DNA of 64,000 nucleotides, taken from NCBI GenBank assembly GCA_951640195.1, contig OX621173.1, positions 1,157,780 to 1,221,779 on the forward strand. Reading direction: 5' to 3'. This DNA is from Porpolomopsis calyptriformis. Taxonomy: Eukaryota; Basidiomycota; Agaricomycetes; Agaricales; Hygrophoraceae. The notes beneath the pieces are model-generated. The model saw nothing but the letters and a program-made list of their open reading frames with translations. It searched no databases and had not been told where the DNA came from. Positions 44,682 to 56,345 of this stretch are shown here, one piece after another. Position 1 is the first letter of the stretch. The number at the start of each line of letters is the position of its first letter. The position numbers and the translations under genes were made by a program.

Positions 44682-45195
44682 TTAGGCCTTTTTTACAGCG
44701 GTATCCTCGTCTCTCTGGATCAACCCGACACCGAGTATAACGCCGTCTGCAAGAACATCGGCAACTTTCCGACCTTCCTTGGCTTGTTGCTCAGCTTTTC
44801 TGATAAACTCGGCTTTTATTGTTTTCGCCCGAGCGATCTAGTGATATCTCAGCAATAAATAGACGAACAATGAAGATCTGACTGACTTCGCGAGTGTGAT
44901 GTAGACATTCCAAGTAGTCGTCCGCCTGAGGACGGCACTCATCAGGAGCATCAGCTTGAGCGTAGCACTGTGCATTCAAGAGGTGATAAATCACGAAGGA
45001 CTTGAATTTCTATCACACACACTTTTGAAAACTCTTGCCAATAAGCAAAGCAACGTGAACGACCTGTTGACCAGATGCAGACAAAAATACCGGGGATTGC
45101 TAGACAACGTACGCACCACCGTGATACCCAAAGCCAGACTAGAATCGATTGTCAGAATGAATGGTAGACGAGAGCTGAAGCGCACATACGGCCAT
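44682..45195 (-). CDS. NDUFS5: NADH dehydrogenase (complex I) 15-kDa subunit, NDUFS5-like
   Basis: Five small minus-strand exons: 45190-45195 (ATGGCC, only 6 nt), 45117-45138, 45023-45063, 44887-44967 and 44682-44837, giving 101 residues. The protein begins MASGFGYHGGRSRCFAYWQE, then FSKCYAQADAPDECRPQ and DDYLECLHHTREIARA. It thus has the twin CX9C-type cysteines (Cys..Cys and Cys..Cys) typical of this accessory subunit. The tail is helical and charged. The protein belongs to the membrane arm of mitochondrial complex I, on the intermembrane-space side, and is imported through the Mia40 disulfide relay (family knowledge). All four introns are GT-AG and in phase. No single reading frame covers it, so it is easily missed. 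Confidence 0.88.
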
Positions 45196-45262
45196 GATTG
45201 CCTGGATCAAGTTGGAATGCCGACGTGCCGCCCTTTCCACATATCCACATACCGCTCACATC
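45196..45262. promoter_or_regulatory. 67-bp divergent promoter between NDUFS5 and Get5-like genes
   Basis: The two start codons face away from each other across 67 bp, so transcription starts must overlap or lie inside the neighbouring 5' ends. I see no TATA box. The short gap implies co-regulation or mutual interference. Confidence 0.6.
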
Positions 45263-46209
45263 ATGGTCGACCAAGCAGAGGAGACATTCGTCAAAAACCT
45301 GCTCAATACGCTGTCTACGCAACCTGTCGTTTTCGGGGATGATTATCAGCAGCCTCCTCAAAAATTTCTCAAGAAAGTTCCCATTCTTCCTGTCTGTTTG
45401 TTTCAAGATTGACTTGATCCAGACCAGTGACGATTAAATCATCTTCAGGTTGATGTCCCCGCTCTTCAGAGCAGGAACGATGAGCCGATCTCTTTGGCAT
45501 CGATCAATATCATTTTCAAGTCTCTGAAACCGCCCCACTCATTCACACTCCCGGTGCATCCGACTGATACCATAGCCAACATCAAGTCTCAACTTGCCAC
45601 CCAACCAAACTCACCCCCTGCGGATGCACAGCGTCTTCTACTCAAAGGAAAGGCACTCGCCGATACCAAGCTGCTTAAAGAGTACAATGTCAAAGATGGC
45701 GACACTATCAATCTGATGGTGAAACCAGGCTTCGAATGGAATCCAGCCAAGCCTGCCGGCGGCGTGGACAATGGCCACGCAGTGCCAGGCATCCAGTTAC
45801 TGCCAAGTTCCCAAACAGAAACACCACCACGGAAACACCACCGTATACCGTCCGTTGTTCTGACCCCGTCTCATTCGCCCACGATGGAAAAACCGCTGGA
45901 TATCACTCTTACATTGGATTCCATTCCGAATGCTTCTATATCCGAAGAAGACATATCGCCATTCCACAGTACCCTTGCTAAGCCTGTTTTTTGGAAACGT
46001 TTCCGTGACTTTTTACGGTGTGTTTCCCGCCCTCAACTTCGAAATGGAGATGTTGAATGTTCCGTTACAGATCCGAGTTCGCCGAAAGGGATGACGATGT
46101 TTCCCGAGCTTTTGAAGACTTCTTCTGTGCCAGCAAAGGTGCCCTCACCGCAAATGAGATAGCCAAGATCCGCGATGAACTTGGTGTCATCGGTATGGCG
46201 GGTATCTGA
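45263..46209 (+). CDS. Get5/Mdy2-like ubiquitin-like protein
   Basis: Exons 45263-45391, 45449-46017 and 46071-46209 give 278 residues. The N-terminal region (AEETFVKNLLNTLSTQP) is followed by a ubiquitin-like domain at about residues 62-135 (INIIFKSLKPPHSFTLPVHP, DTIANIKSQLA, RLLLKGKALADTKLLKEYNV, GDTINLMVKPG). A disordered linker and a C-terminal helical block follow (FWKRFRDFLRSEFAERDDD, IAKIRDELGVIGMAGI) that fits the Get5 dimerisation end. Get5 works with Get4 and Sgt2 in sorting tail-anchored membrane proteins to Get3 in the cytosol. The family assignment is good for the ubiquitin-like fold and moderate for Get5 itself. Confidence 0.78.
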
Positions 46210-46468
46210 ACTGCACCGGCTGAAACCTATGCCCTCGATTTTGAAGACAAGCTCGATACTAATTTCACAAGTTCAACGTATACTACCCATTGCACTCCTA
46301 GATGCCTCCCAAATAATCCGGTTAAATATTTATTGTTTCGCCTCTGCCCCCCCCCCGAAATAATTATTGGTCCGAACGAGACTCGATCCCTCGACCGCTT
46401 AATGTCTAACTATATTAAGCAATACCTTCCAACCACAAACCTGACCAAACACCTTCTGCCCCTCCCAA

Positions 46469-49400
46469 ATGACAACCTACGGTAACGGGACAGAACACTC
46501 CCCAATCATCATATCTGACGATGAGAGCGAAATGCCCATCAGCCGTATGCAACAAGGGCCTTATTCTACCTCTGTCGGAGCTACGTCCAACGAGTCCAAT
46601 TATCGCCCCAATTGTCAGCCCAGAACAACAGTCACCGAAGCTTTTAATCAGCTGAAGATGGTGCCTAACATGCACTCCGTGCCCGGTGGCTTTGGTTCTG
46701 AACGCAATGGTAAGGTCCCCTCCGATCTGTTGAACCCTCCTCTACCATACGTAATCCCCATCAGCTCAAATCGATATCATGCCAGTGGTACTGAAGCGTA
46801 AACGAGATGAAAGTGGCGGTGGCTTTGGTGACACTCCAAAAGCAACGATGGGCGACAGCGCAGTCCTTAACACAGAAAGTAAGAAGGCGAGGAGGCGGAG
46901 ACGAAAGTTGGAACGCGAAGCATTGGAACGTTCCCAACCACGGGAACTCGAACCTGCCTCCAAAACGTGGCCTGATGTGTCAAAATCATCCAGACTGTCA
47001 TCCCATTCGCAGTCATTACCCAGGCCCGCCTCTTCTACCTACAATTCGCACCAACGTTTGCACCCGTCGGGAACGAGCAGTCTGCCACAGCATTCATCAC
47101 GGCCTGTTCCCCCCACTCTTTTACCCTCATCAGATGTGGGCGTGAGTGACCACAGCGTGAGTACAGTCCCTCGTCTTTAACATGCCACCCTCATGTTCCT
47201 TTACTCAACAGACAATTAACACTGTCTCCGTCGACGGAACACTTTCTTGGCCTCGCCAATGGTATCCTTCGCCCTTCCGCTCGGTGCTTCTCTCCCAAAA
47301 TGTTCCATCTTCTTCGACACCTGCAAAGTCCAATGATGGCACTTTCCCTCCCCAACTCCCACCCTCTAAAAAGAATTTTTCTATTGGCATGAAACCTGAC
47401 CCGAATCCGCACAGCAACCATGGTATATTCCGCTCTGCTCAACGTCCCGGTGGCCACGTATATGTACCCAATCCCGCCCGCTCCCTTGTCATGGAGCAAC
47501 TACCGAGAAACAAACGCAGTCGTGGTTTTCTCAATATTTGGTGTAAAAATGTCTGTGGTACTCCGCCAGTCCATTTGGAACTTGACAACAAAGGGAAGGC
47601 CCTCATTGAATTCGCCACTGCGGAAATGGCGCGGGCGGCGTTTTCGTCGCCGCGGCTCCAAGGTGGTCATGGGAAAGGTTCAATCCGAGTGTGGTGGTAT
47701 CGGGTTGACGGCGTCGGGGCGGGAGGAGGGGTTGGTGAGATTGAAGAAGGCGAAATTCAGGAAGATGATGGCAATGTGACTCGACCCCTGAAGAAGGTGA
47801 AGAATGCGAAGGTGAAAGGGAAGAAGAAGCATTCGCGGGAGGCCCAACCGGTCTCTCAGGCCAAGTTTCCCCCAAAGGTCTTCGGCCATAACGCGCAGTT
47901 TACTTTCCAATCCCCGACTGATATCAAACCATCTCCTCCATTCAAACCTGCGACACCTGATTCAAGCAGGTTTCCTCACTTCAACGGTCTGTCTTCCGTT
48001 GATGATCACGGTCAGCCACGATGGCCATGGGACAAATCCGTGAAAAATGGTTTTACTCGCCTTAGCGGTCTGTCTTCCGTTGATGATCACGGTCAGCCAC
48101 GATGGCCATGGGACAAACCTGCGAAGTTTATTCCAATGGGTTTTGTTCACCCCAACGGTCTGTCTTCCGTTGATGATGATAATCAGCCATGGGACAAGTC
48201 TGCGAGGCTTAATTCAAACCCCTCTGCTCACTCCAACGGTCTGTCTTCCGTCGATGATCGCAATCAGCCATGGGACAAATCTGCGAGGCCTAATTCAAAC
48301 CATTCTGCCCATTCCAACGGTGTCTCTTCCGTTGATGATCGCAATCAGCCACGATGGCCATGGAACAAATCCACTCGAGAGGAGCGTTGTGAGAACTCTC
48401 ACATGAATTACGACGTGACCACTGTTCCCCCTCAGTCGCCGGAGCATGAAAGCGATGATGACCGCTCGTCTATTGCATCGTCTCGTCCGGACTCTCCTCC
48501 TGCTGAAACATGTGCACGCGCAGGGAGTGAAGGTATCGACTATCATTCAGAGGATATGGATGTGGAGTCGCCGGTGCGCTCCCAGCACCCAGGTGGTTAC
48601 CCAGACTTGACTGTTCAACTACATGCGGATCTTGACTTGACTGCATCACCCATCGTATCCCCTCACCATTCTCCTCCGACGCCCGTAGTGAACCTTCCCG
48701 CTCCACGCCCGGCCGGGTCGCCCCAAGAATTAGTTGTTTCAGATGCCGTTGAATCTTTGAATCGGGAATCTTCTGCCCCAACGGCCAATGATACCTCTTC
48801 TAAGTCAACGCCAACTCCTCCCCTTGAAACTTTGTCCGAACTTCGTGCCGTTATGAGTATCCCGACAGGCCCTAGCTTTACGAAACGATCGCTTTTGGTG
48901 CGACAGAAGGAACTAGAAGAGAAGATTGCTCGCTCAAAGTTGGAGCTCAGCCAAGCCAGTACCAAGTCCCGCGCGGATACACCGCAATCAGAAGCGGCCA
49001 TGACTGCACCGGTTCCACCCACAATCCGGGATGTAGAGAGGGACTCAAACAGACGGACCGTTGAAAATAATCTCCGCCGGTTGGTTCTCGACAGCAAACG
49101 CAGAAAGGCAGCACCTTTGACGTCCGGTTTTGATGCTGTCGAATCTGATTCAGAGGCTACTTCCTTATCTCTCACCGGTTCTTACGGGACTTCAAACACC
49201 TCGCTGATCTCAAGAGACTCCGCGTCTCCAATCCCATCGATCGTATTCGAAAGCCCGATCCTGGGTCCTAACCACGATTCTCTTGATGATCTCGCCGTTT
49301 CCTTTATTACGGAAGCCATCCAAACGGTCAAGCCACCGACACCCCAACCACCTCCCAGCCTACTGAAGCTTGAATTGGCTGCCAAGCAACGGAAACTCGA

Positions 49401-49720
49401 GCAGCACATTGCCGAAAGCAAACTGTTAATGACGAAATTGGACACTGCACAGACGAAGCAGGAAAAGGAGGCGATCCTGCGTGTTATGCGGGAACGGAGT
49501 CGGTGCGTGTCGTACAACATTTGCGGGAATTGCAAACGCCGCTGAAGTCCCCCTCCTTAGGATGATGGATGCCGACCTAAAGCAGACTCCTACAGTGACT
49601 AGGCCGACTGATCACTACAGTGATCCGTTCACAGCGAAAGGTCCGCTCCGAGTGCGTTGGCCAGAGACTCCGCATGATGGGTGCGTTTTGATTGTAAGCG
49701 ACGATGAGGACGAAGAGTAG
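46469..49720 (+). CDS. Large disordered protein with RRM-like domain, WPWDK repeats and SUMO-interaction-like motifs at both ends
   Basis: Exons 46469-46709, 46765-47156, 47212-49502 and 49561-49720 give 1,027 residues. The last intron is supported because it links the long frame to an end reading CVLIVSDDEDEE. Near the N-terminus (residues 12-22) lies SPIIISDDESE. Both fit hydrophobic-acidic SUMO-interaction motifs. Nuclear localisation signals are likely (KRKR at about 91, KKARRRRRK at about 118). Residues about 304-385 resemble an RRM (MEQLPRNKRSRGFLNIW, KALIEFATAEMARAAF, SIRVWWYR). Then come five tandem copies of NGLSSVDD..QPRWPWDKS, and short coiled coils near 771-790 and 929-968 (LLVRQKELEEKIARSKLEL, KLELAAKQRKLEQHIAESKL). 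A nuclear RNA-related role is my inference; I know no characterised homologue. Confidence 0.75.
47982..48380 (+). repeat. Tandem coding repeat, five copies of the SSVDD-WPWDK unit
   Basis: Units begin near 47982, 48066, 48156, 48234 and 48318. The first two are nearly identical at DNA level (CTGTCTTCCGTTGATGATCA and GGTCAGCCACGATGGCCATG). Units three and four lack the RWP part. Unit length is 78-90 bp, always a multiple of 3, so copy-number change keeps the frame. Confidence 0.8.
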
Positions 49721-49991
49721 GATTTGGGTCGGGTTTCCACAGGTAAGTGCACCACACCTGAGCGAAACCAGGCCGTGGTGGGTGGTGTGATACGGGACAT
49801 ATATGGGAGTACATGTATATCCATGGAGGAAGTAATTTCTTTTCTGAAACTTCAACAGGAAGGCCTCGTCTGTCGCCTTCATGTCAACAAACAAGGTGAG
49901 TTTCAAGCTGGCGTTGTGCAATTTCTTTTCATGTCATACTTTCTACAGTTACAGAATACAGCGCGAAAGAAATGATATGTAAGCATGCGAT

Positions 49992-50049
49992 GTCCCGGTT
50001 TTTGCGGGACGAAAGGCAAGCACCGTAAGGTGCCGAGTGCATGCCTTTC
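49992..50049 (+). other. Two adjacent stable stem-loops in a gene-free interval
   Basis: First hairpin: GTCCCG and CGGGAC around a 7-nt loop (49992-50010). Directly next to it, GAAAGGCA (50011-50018) pairs with TGCCTTTC (50042-50049), enclosing an inner hairpin GCACC-GTAA-GGTGC (50020-50033). They lie about 270 bp after the preceding stop, perhaps in its 3' UTR. I cannot match them to a known RNA family. The remaining sequence from 49721 to 50514 holds no supported gene. Confidence 0.55.
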
Positions 50050-50514
50050 TCTTCATGTAGAAATGTACATATGAATTTCAATAAATGCGAGAAGCAAGCA
50101 TTGAATTTATCTCAGACAGGAAACACTTGACATATCCTCACGTTCCTGGAGAGAAATTCACAGTACATTCTAGAGTGAAAGCAGTCGAACTGACTGGTTA
50201 ACCGCTTCCGCCATCACATCACCATGCTGGTAATGATGACTCAGCAACCAAATAACTTACAAATATCCAAACAGTCAGATTGAGCGTCTTCCATCCTTGT
50301 CCCTTTACCATCATCAGTCCCTCGCACACTAGTTTCATTTTACATCTCACATCGTAGGTTCGATAGAATTTCACCTGTCTATGCTGGTGCACTCACTGAC
50401 GCCGGCATTTCTCTTTATCGCCCGAAAATCGCACTCTCGCTGATAAAAATCGTCTCCCTCAATTCTCACTCATCTTCTGCTTTGGCATCCTTCGTTGTGG
50501 CATCAGTCTCATTT

Positions 50515-51185
<671 letters not shown>

Positions 51186-51651
51186 CTTGGTTGTGTCCGG
51201 GAAACCCGTCAACTGGTCGCTACTGGCATTATAGCTTTGTATATCTTGTGCAAGGCGTTCAAGTTTTTTCTTCTATCGCATGTAATTCCCTCCATTTTTG
51301 TGGCAAGAAACAAGAATCATTTGGCTGTTCCAACACCCTTTTTACTATCCATCCCGGGTGAAATGATTCGTGTAGCCTGGTCACGGATTCAACCTCGAAG
51401 ATTGAAATATTATTGAGAACTTGACTGTCTTATTGAATTATCTGACGGTGGATTAGATCTTTACGACCAAAATCCAATGGGCGACTAGTGGGTCCTGTCG
51501 TTATCTTGCCATCGTTACTTTTACAAGCTGTGTTCTAGGTTCAGCTAGAGTATCGTTACCTCCGATTGTCACAATTTGTTTTCTCATAAAAACTACCACC
51601 TGCTCACTGCTCTTTGCACATTTCTTCAAAGGCCCCTCCACTACATTCGTC
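51186..51651. other. Intergenic stretch without a supported gene
   Basis: Contains the UBC4 3' UTR and the upstream region of the next gene. No repeat, RNA gene or convincing ORF is seen. Confidence 0.5.
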
Positions 51652-53351
51652 ATGGTACTGTCTCTCGTCAGCAATACGATTGCTACCCTGGGCGGGTTGC
51701 AGGTCAAGATTAAGAACCCACACCCCGAGAGAAGACCTCTCAAAGAGTTTATAGCGGACATATTTTCCCATTCCTACGATAACACGTCCGCCATTGCAAT
51801 AAGAACTTACAGACGGTCGGTAAGTTGCATGCAAAACTGCAGTTTATTTAAACCCACCTATGGCAGATCCTTTCCGTGCCTCACGAGTTTCTTGTTATTA
51901 TCCTTATGGATAATGATACGCCAAACCTAAGATATCTCCGCATCGACCGAGGTCCGGGCTCTCCTAGTGGGGTAAGCCTGTTCCAGGTGCTCAATGCACC
52001 CCATCCTCCCGCGCACGACACGTACCTGGTCACCACCAGCCTTGAGGCAGCTCTTGGTGATGATGCAAATAAGGTCTCAAATGTTTTGACCGACAGCATC
52101 CAAAACCCCAGCATCCGAACCCGGCTGGACAAATTTATCAATGTCCCTTTATATGTGCTTGTGAAGCCTATCCCAATTTGCGACCTTGGAATAGTGCTTG
52201 CCACCTTCCAGGCTTTCTCTCCGTGGTACATCTTGAATGCGGAACAATGCTTCTGGCTCTGCAGCTGTATCACCTTCATTTCTAAGCTCTTTTATCAAAC
52301 CCGTAACTTAACTCGCTGGGAACTGTCAAACAGATCACGGGCCTCCCGGTCTGACATTGGTTGGGTATTGACTGGAACTGCCTGGGGTATTCGGTTGAAG
52401 CAGGAGTGGGGGGTCATCCTGGCTATTGCCGAAATCTCAGCTGCTCTGTTTGCTATTGATCACCCCACTCCCATTCCGATAGAAATAGAGCAAGATTGGC
52501 GAGTGAGCAGATATGCTTGTCCGCTTCAGGTTTTGTACTTTTCCAGTGATATCCTACCTCTCAAAGCTCTCATAGCGAAAGGGCTTGGATTGAGTGTTGG
52601 CAGTACACTCTTTGCCTATCTCTATGTGAGCAAATGGGAGGTAATTATGAACCTCTTCGCCTGCCCAGATATTGCAAATACGAGGTCAGTTACACACCAG
52701 GCAGTCGTTAGCCTGATCAAGGCCTCCCACCACTTTGCTCGGAATATCCTGACAACAGGCTCAACCAAGCCTAAGGGCCTGAGCTGCTCTTCCTCCATTC
52801 CATCCTTACCCATGCTTTCCACAGCCCTGGATCTTAGTCTCAAGATCACCGATGCACTTTTGCGTAACCCCATTTTAGATCCTGGCGTGGAAATGCTAGC
52901 GCACATCATTGGATCCAAGTCAGCCAATGGTTTGGCGTGTTATGGATCTCAAATTGTGCTTGATGAATGTCCGCAGGTGGTTGATCTGCTTCTTGATATT
53001 GTAGCGCAATCCTCTGGTTGGACTGGATTCCTGATAAGTGCGGATGTCCTTGAGGCAGCTACGCATGCCATTCGAAATATATCCATGGTTCCAGCAGGGT
53101 ACTCAAAGCTTAGAAATCTAAAGGCTATCGACATCCCCAGCTTAGCCAGGTCATCGGACAATATATCGAATGCAATTCATAATCTTTCTACTCCACCAGC
53201 TCTCGATCCTGCATTTCAAACTCGTCCACAAAAAATGAGCATCGTGACTGGTGCAATTCACATATCATCGAACATTCTGGCCTTTGACCGGCCCGCTAGT
53301 GTAGAGAGGAGCCAGTGGTTAAGGGGTATAGGGACAGTCATAGAGGAATGA
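51652..53351 (+). CDS. Conserved-looking hypothetical protein, 550 residues
   Basis: Exons 51652-51819 and 51867-53351 join in phase across a GTAAGT-AG intron. The N-terminus reads LSLVSNTIATLGGLQVKIKN, and the boundary joins TYRRS to ILSVPHEFLVIILMDN. The long second exon has no stop over 495 codons and shows alternating hydrophobic helices (FQAFSPWYILNAEQCFWLCS, WVLTGTAWGIRLKQEWGVIL), some long enough to span a membrane. Late in the protein are helical stretches LDLSLKITDALLRN and QVVDLLLDIVAQSSGW. I recognise no domain. Coding quality suggests a real gene, perhaps restricted to agaricomycetes. It stands alone, with an RRM remnant convergent on its 3' side. Confidence 0.65.
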
Positions 53352-53573
53352 GTGCCACCTCTGCTGCCCCACTGTGCTCCTCCACCCCCGCTGATGCAAC
53401 ATATGAGTCAATGCATTCCTCCGTCATCTTCTGCACCAATGCCGCTCCTCCTTTCTCCATTTCCCCTTCTTCCCCCAAGCTCACGAACCATTCAAAATCA
53501 AGACCCAAGCTTCTCCTGCACGGCTGCCACATCCCATCAACGCTAATAGGAAATATTCATAGCAGCAGCAGGG

Positions 53574-55593
53574 CTAAGCCACCCTCCTTCTCGCCACCTG
53601 CTCTTCCCTTTTTTTCTCCAGGTCGACCATGCCCAGAGCTTGCAAAGTGACGGGGTCCGAATCTGAACGCTGAGCCGATACCGATGCAAGAGCGTTCGAT
53701 GAAGGGGAAGAGAGAGAATATGTCCGTGAATGCCCTTGAGCATCATTCGTAATCTTTCCCCTCACATCTCTTCTCGGCAGTTCCTCGTTTTTACTGGCTT
53801 TGCCCGCTGTCCCATTGGTTGGCTCCTCGTTTTTACCTACAGCCCAACCCCTCGTTTCGTCCGTATTCCAGGGTCCACTTGGTGCCCCGGCTTCTGTCTC
53901 CAGTGGGCTTGGCACCAGTACATCGCCTTTCAAGCTGTCCGCAAGCCGACTCTCACGTTCCTTCCCCTCCATCTGTCACTCTAGACGATGAAGACACCGG
54001 TGGAAAGTAGCCCATATCTTGGAAGGGCGTTTCAACCGGAACCGGTGGGAAATACCCTATTGGGTCGTCCCTTGGACTTGCACGTCCCATTCCAGAAGTC
54101 ACGCTCGACCCCCCCATGTCTGCCTCGAAGGAGGGAGGTGCACTATGCACGGCACCCACGGCGGGATTTATGAATGGATTCGTGCCTGCTCCCGGGCGGC
54201 CGTAGAGAGCACCTGGGCTCATTGTCGCTCCTGGCGAGAACGGGCTAAGGAGGCAGTGTAAGCCATTCGGGCTTGATGCACTTGTTGGAGAGGCCGTAGA
54301 GTGATTGACGTGGTTGGGATCGTGGGGATGTGAGAGCTGTGAAAGGAAACTGAATGGCGGCATGGAGGGTGTGATCGGAGGAAGTCCATGTGGTGTCATG
54401 GGGATGTGGTTGGAGAGATGGTGCAAAGGAGATGCAGGCATTGGTGAGTGCATTGGTGACCGAGGCATCCCATGGGGTGAAATCGTGTGGGCGGGGGGGA
54501 ACGCTGTCACGGGAGGAAGTGGGGGGATAGAAATGGGGCCCGGATGTGCGTGGTGTTGACTGTATGGCCGTGGCCTATTTTGTGCAGAACGCGTCTGAGA
54601 ATGGGGAGAATGAGGGGGTGTGGCAGAGTTCGCATTTGTCACGTCCATACTGGAGCCCAGCATGGCGGCAGCAAGACTATCACTCGATGAATGTATTTGC
54701 GAGATGGATGCTTGGGTCAGATTGTGATGGGATTGATATATTTCAAATGGGAAGCTGGGTCCCGAGACTGCTCGGAAGTCGCTCACGGGGTGGTTTGTGA
54801 AAGGGTCGATATGGGAGAACGTCATCAACAAAGATGGGTCGGAGTAGAAAGACGAGGTCACATTGTTATAGTGCGAGGACAGTGAGGCCGACGTGCTTGT
54901 TTGATTGGACGAAGAATATTTGTCGTAGTGAACTTTGAGAAGACGGCCGTTGTATTCGTAGCTAATTAATCGAACCTTGATTGAGTCAAGCGGATACGCT
55001 TGAAGGGAACGACCTACCCGTTGAACATCTTGACTGCACGCTCAGCGTCAACTTCATTCGCAAGAACCACCATACCGAATCCCCGAGAGCGACCGTCTAA
55101 GCCTAATGCAACATCAGCACGATCGATCGACGCTTGCCGAAAAAGATCCTTCAGGTCTTGCCATTGACAATGGAACGGAAGCTATGGACACGTTCAAGAT
55201 GAGGGAGACAAATGAGCTGGATGGCTCACATTACCGACAAAAAGAATCCGGCCGGCATTGCTTGTGGACGTTGCCCTCTCAAGGCCTAGGAAAGAATTGT
55301 AGTCGTTGTTCGGGAACGCAGGTGCAGGACCCATTCCAATGATCGGAACACCCGCATACCCCACGGCCGTCGGGGAGGATGAAAGGGCTGAGCTGCAGGC
55401 GATCGAGGGGAACTTCCAATATTCGATTTTGCCACGGTTGACCGTTGAACATCTCCACCGCTCGGGCGACGTCTTCAGCGGTGGCGAGTAGAACGGTTTG
55501 CTCACATTGATGTCTCGTTGGGATCTGATAGCCAGACCCGCGGGTAGCAGCATCACATGCTGACAGCACGAAATAACTCAAGATCGTTATCAC
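53574..55593 (-). pseudogene. RRM (RNP-type) RNA-binding protein, 5'-truncated and frameshifted
   Basis: On the minus strand the second half of one RRM is visible (TVLLATAEDVARAVEMFNG, QPWQNRILEV). A complete second RRM follows: RILFVGN, then after an intron LPFHCQWQDLKDLFRQ, RSRGFGMVVLANEVDAERAV, and after another intron YEYNGRLLKVHYDKYSSS. A long Ser/Pro/His-rich region comes next and a charged tail (LGMVDLEKKREEQVARRR). The N-terminal half of RRM1 with its RNP2 strand is missing: the thioredoxin-like gene lies only about 100 bp further. The frame changes without splice sites near 55400. An extra G in a GGGG run at 53964-53967 shifts the tail. A homopolymer sequencing error could explain the last one, but not the truncation. 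Confidence 0.6.
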
Positions 55594-55625
55594 TTGTATT
55601 GGCTGACGTTCAGCCCTGGGCTACA

Positions 55626-55672
55626 AATGTTCTTCTGCGGCATAACCGATACTAAACACAAGTTGCTAGCAC
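55626..55672 (+). repeat. Copy of the last ECM4 intron
   Basis: AAATGTTCTTCTGCGGCATA and the following ATACTAA-type and AAGTTGCTAG pieces match the intron at 58539-58589 of the ECM4-type gene on the opposite strand. No ECM4 exon sequence flanks it here. Confidence 0.7.
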
Positions 55673-55696
55673 TACTAGACAAGACTATGGAATGAA

Positions 55697-56294
55697 TCAA
55701 TAACTTTTTGGAAAACGCTAGGATGTCTTCAGTGTGTCCAATCAAGTCGAGAGTTAAGGTGCCCACCTCTATTGCCTCAGGGAAGTAGCCACTCATGCTT
55801 CTCACCCTTTTACCATCTTTATACAGTATGAGGGTCGGTAGCTGCAGAAATAAAGCTGAGCCTTAAGGGGAGTTGTCCATGGATTATTCCGGCTTACAAG
55901 TGCAACATCCTCCAGTTCAGCAAGAGCCTAGAAATGTAAAAATTGTCAGAAGAGAGAATTGGTTGATGGTATGACAAGCATACAAGGTCGTGTGTTATAT
56001 CCACTATGTAGAATTTGATATGACTGTGCCTTGGATCCTCAGCAACCTCAGTATACTGAGCCAAAACCTCATTGGGGTGAGCTTCAAGCAGTGTCAGGCT
56101 GATTTGATCCATATTTTGTGAGGGAGCTGTACAAAAACCATGGGAGACTCATACCCTTCAGACCAAAATTCAATAACTGATATGGTGTCTGCTTGGCTGG
56201 TCTGTAAACTAGTTAGCCCCAAAGTAAGATGAGAGGGGACCAATCTGACAATAGCTTGATATTCTTGAAGACTGGTGATGGTTTGAGGCTTCAT
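55697..56294 (-). CDS. Thioredoxin-like fold protein lacking the CxxC motif
   Basis: Minus-strand gene starting MKPQTITSLQEYQAI. Six exons are predicted: exon 1 from 56294, an exon encoding TSQADTISVIEFWSE, one ending at 55984, then 55898-55927, 55767-55841 and 55697-55717. The fold pattern is that of thioredoxin: VIEFWSE in place of the usual FWAEWCGPC, IKFYIVDI, ALAELEDVALLPTLILYKDG with the cis-Pro, and a final helix PEAIE. The active-site cysteines are absent, so a redox function is unlikely; a binding or chaperone role is possible. The acceptor of the third exon is uncertain (two options near 56096-56129). It lies wedged between the truncated RRM gene and an ECM4 fragment. Confidence 0.6.
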
Positions 56295-56345
56295 TTTGAA
56301 CGAGAATTATTGGGGAGGTGGCGGGACAATAATTTGCGTCCCCTG

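Noticed and set aside
46365..46440. A tRNA-like T-arm on the minus strand (GGATCGAGTCTCG ending TTCGGACCA).
   Set aside because: The B box deviates at two positions, no good A box or 5' acceptor strand is found, and the cloverleaf does not close.
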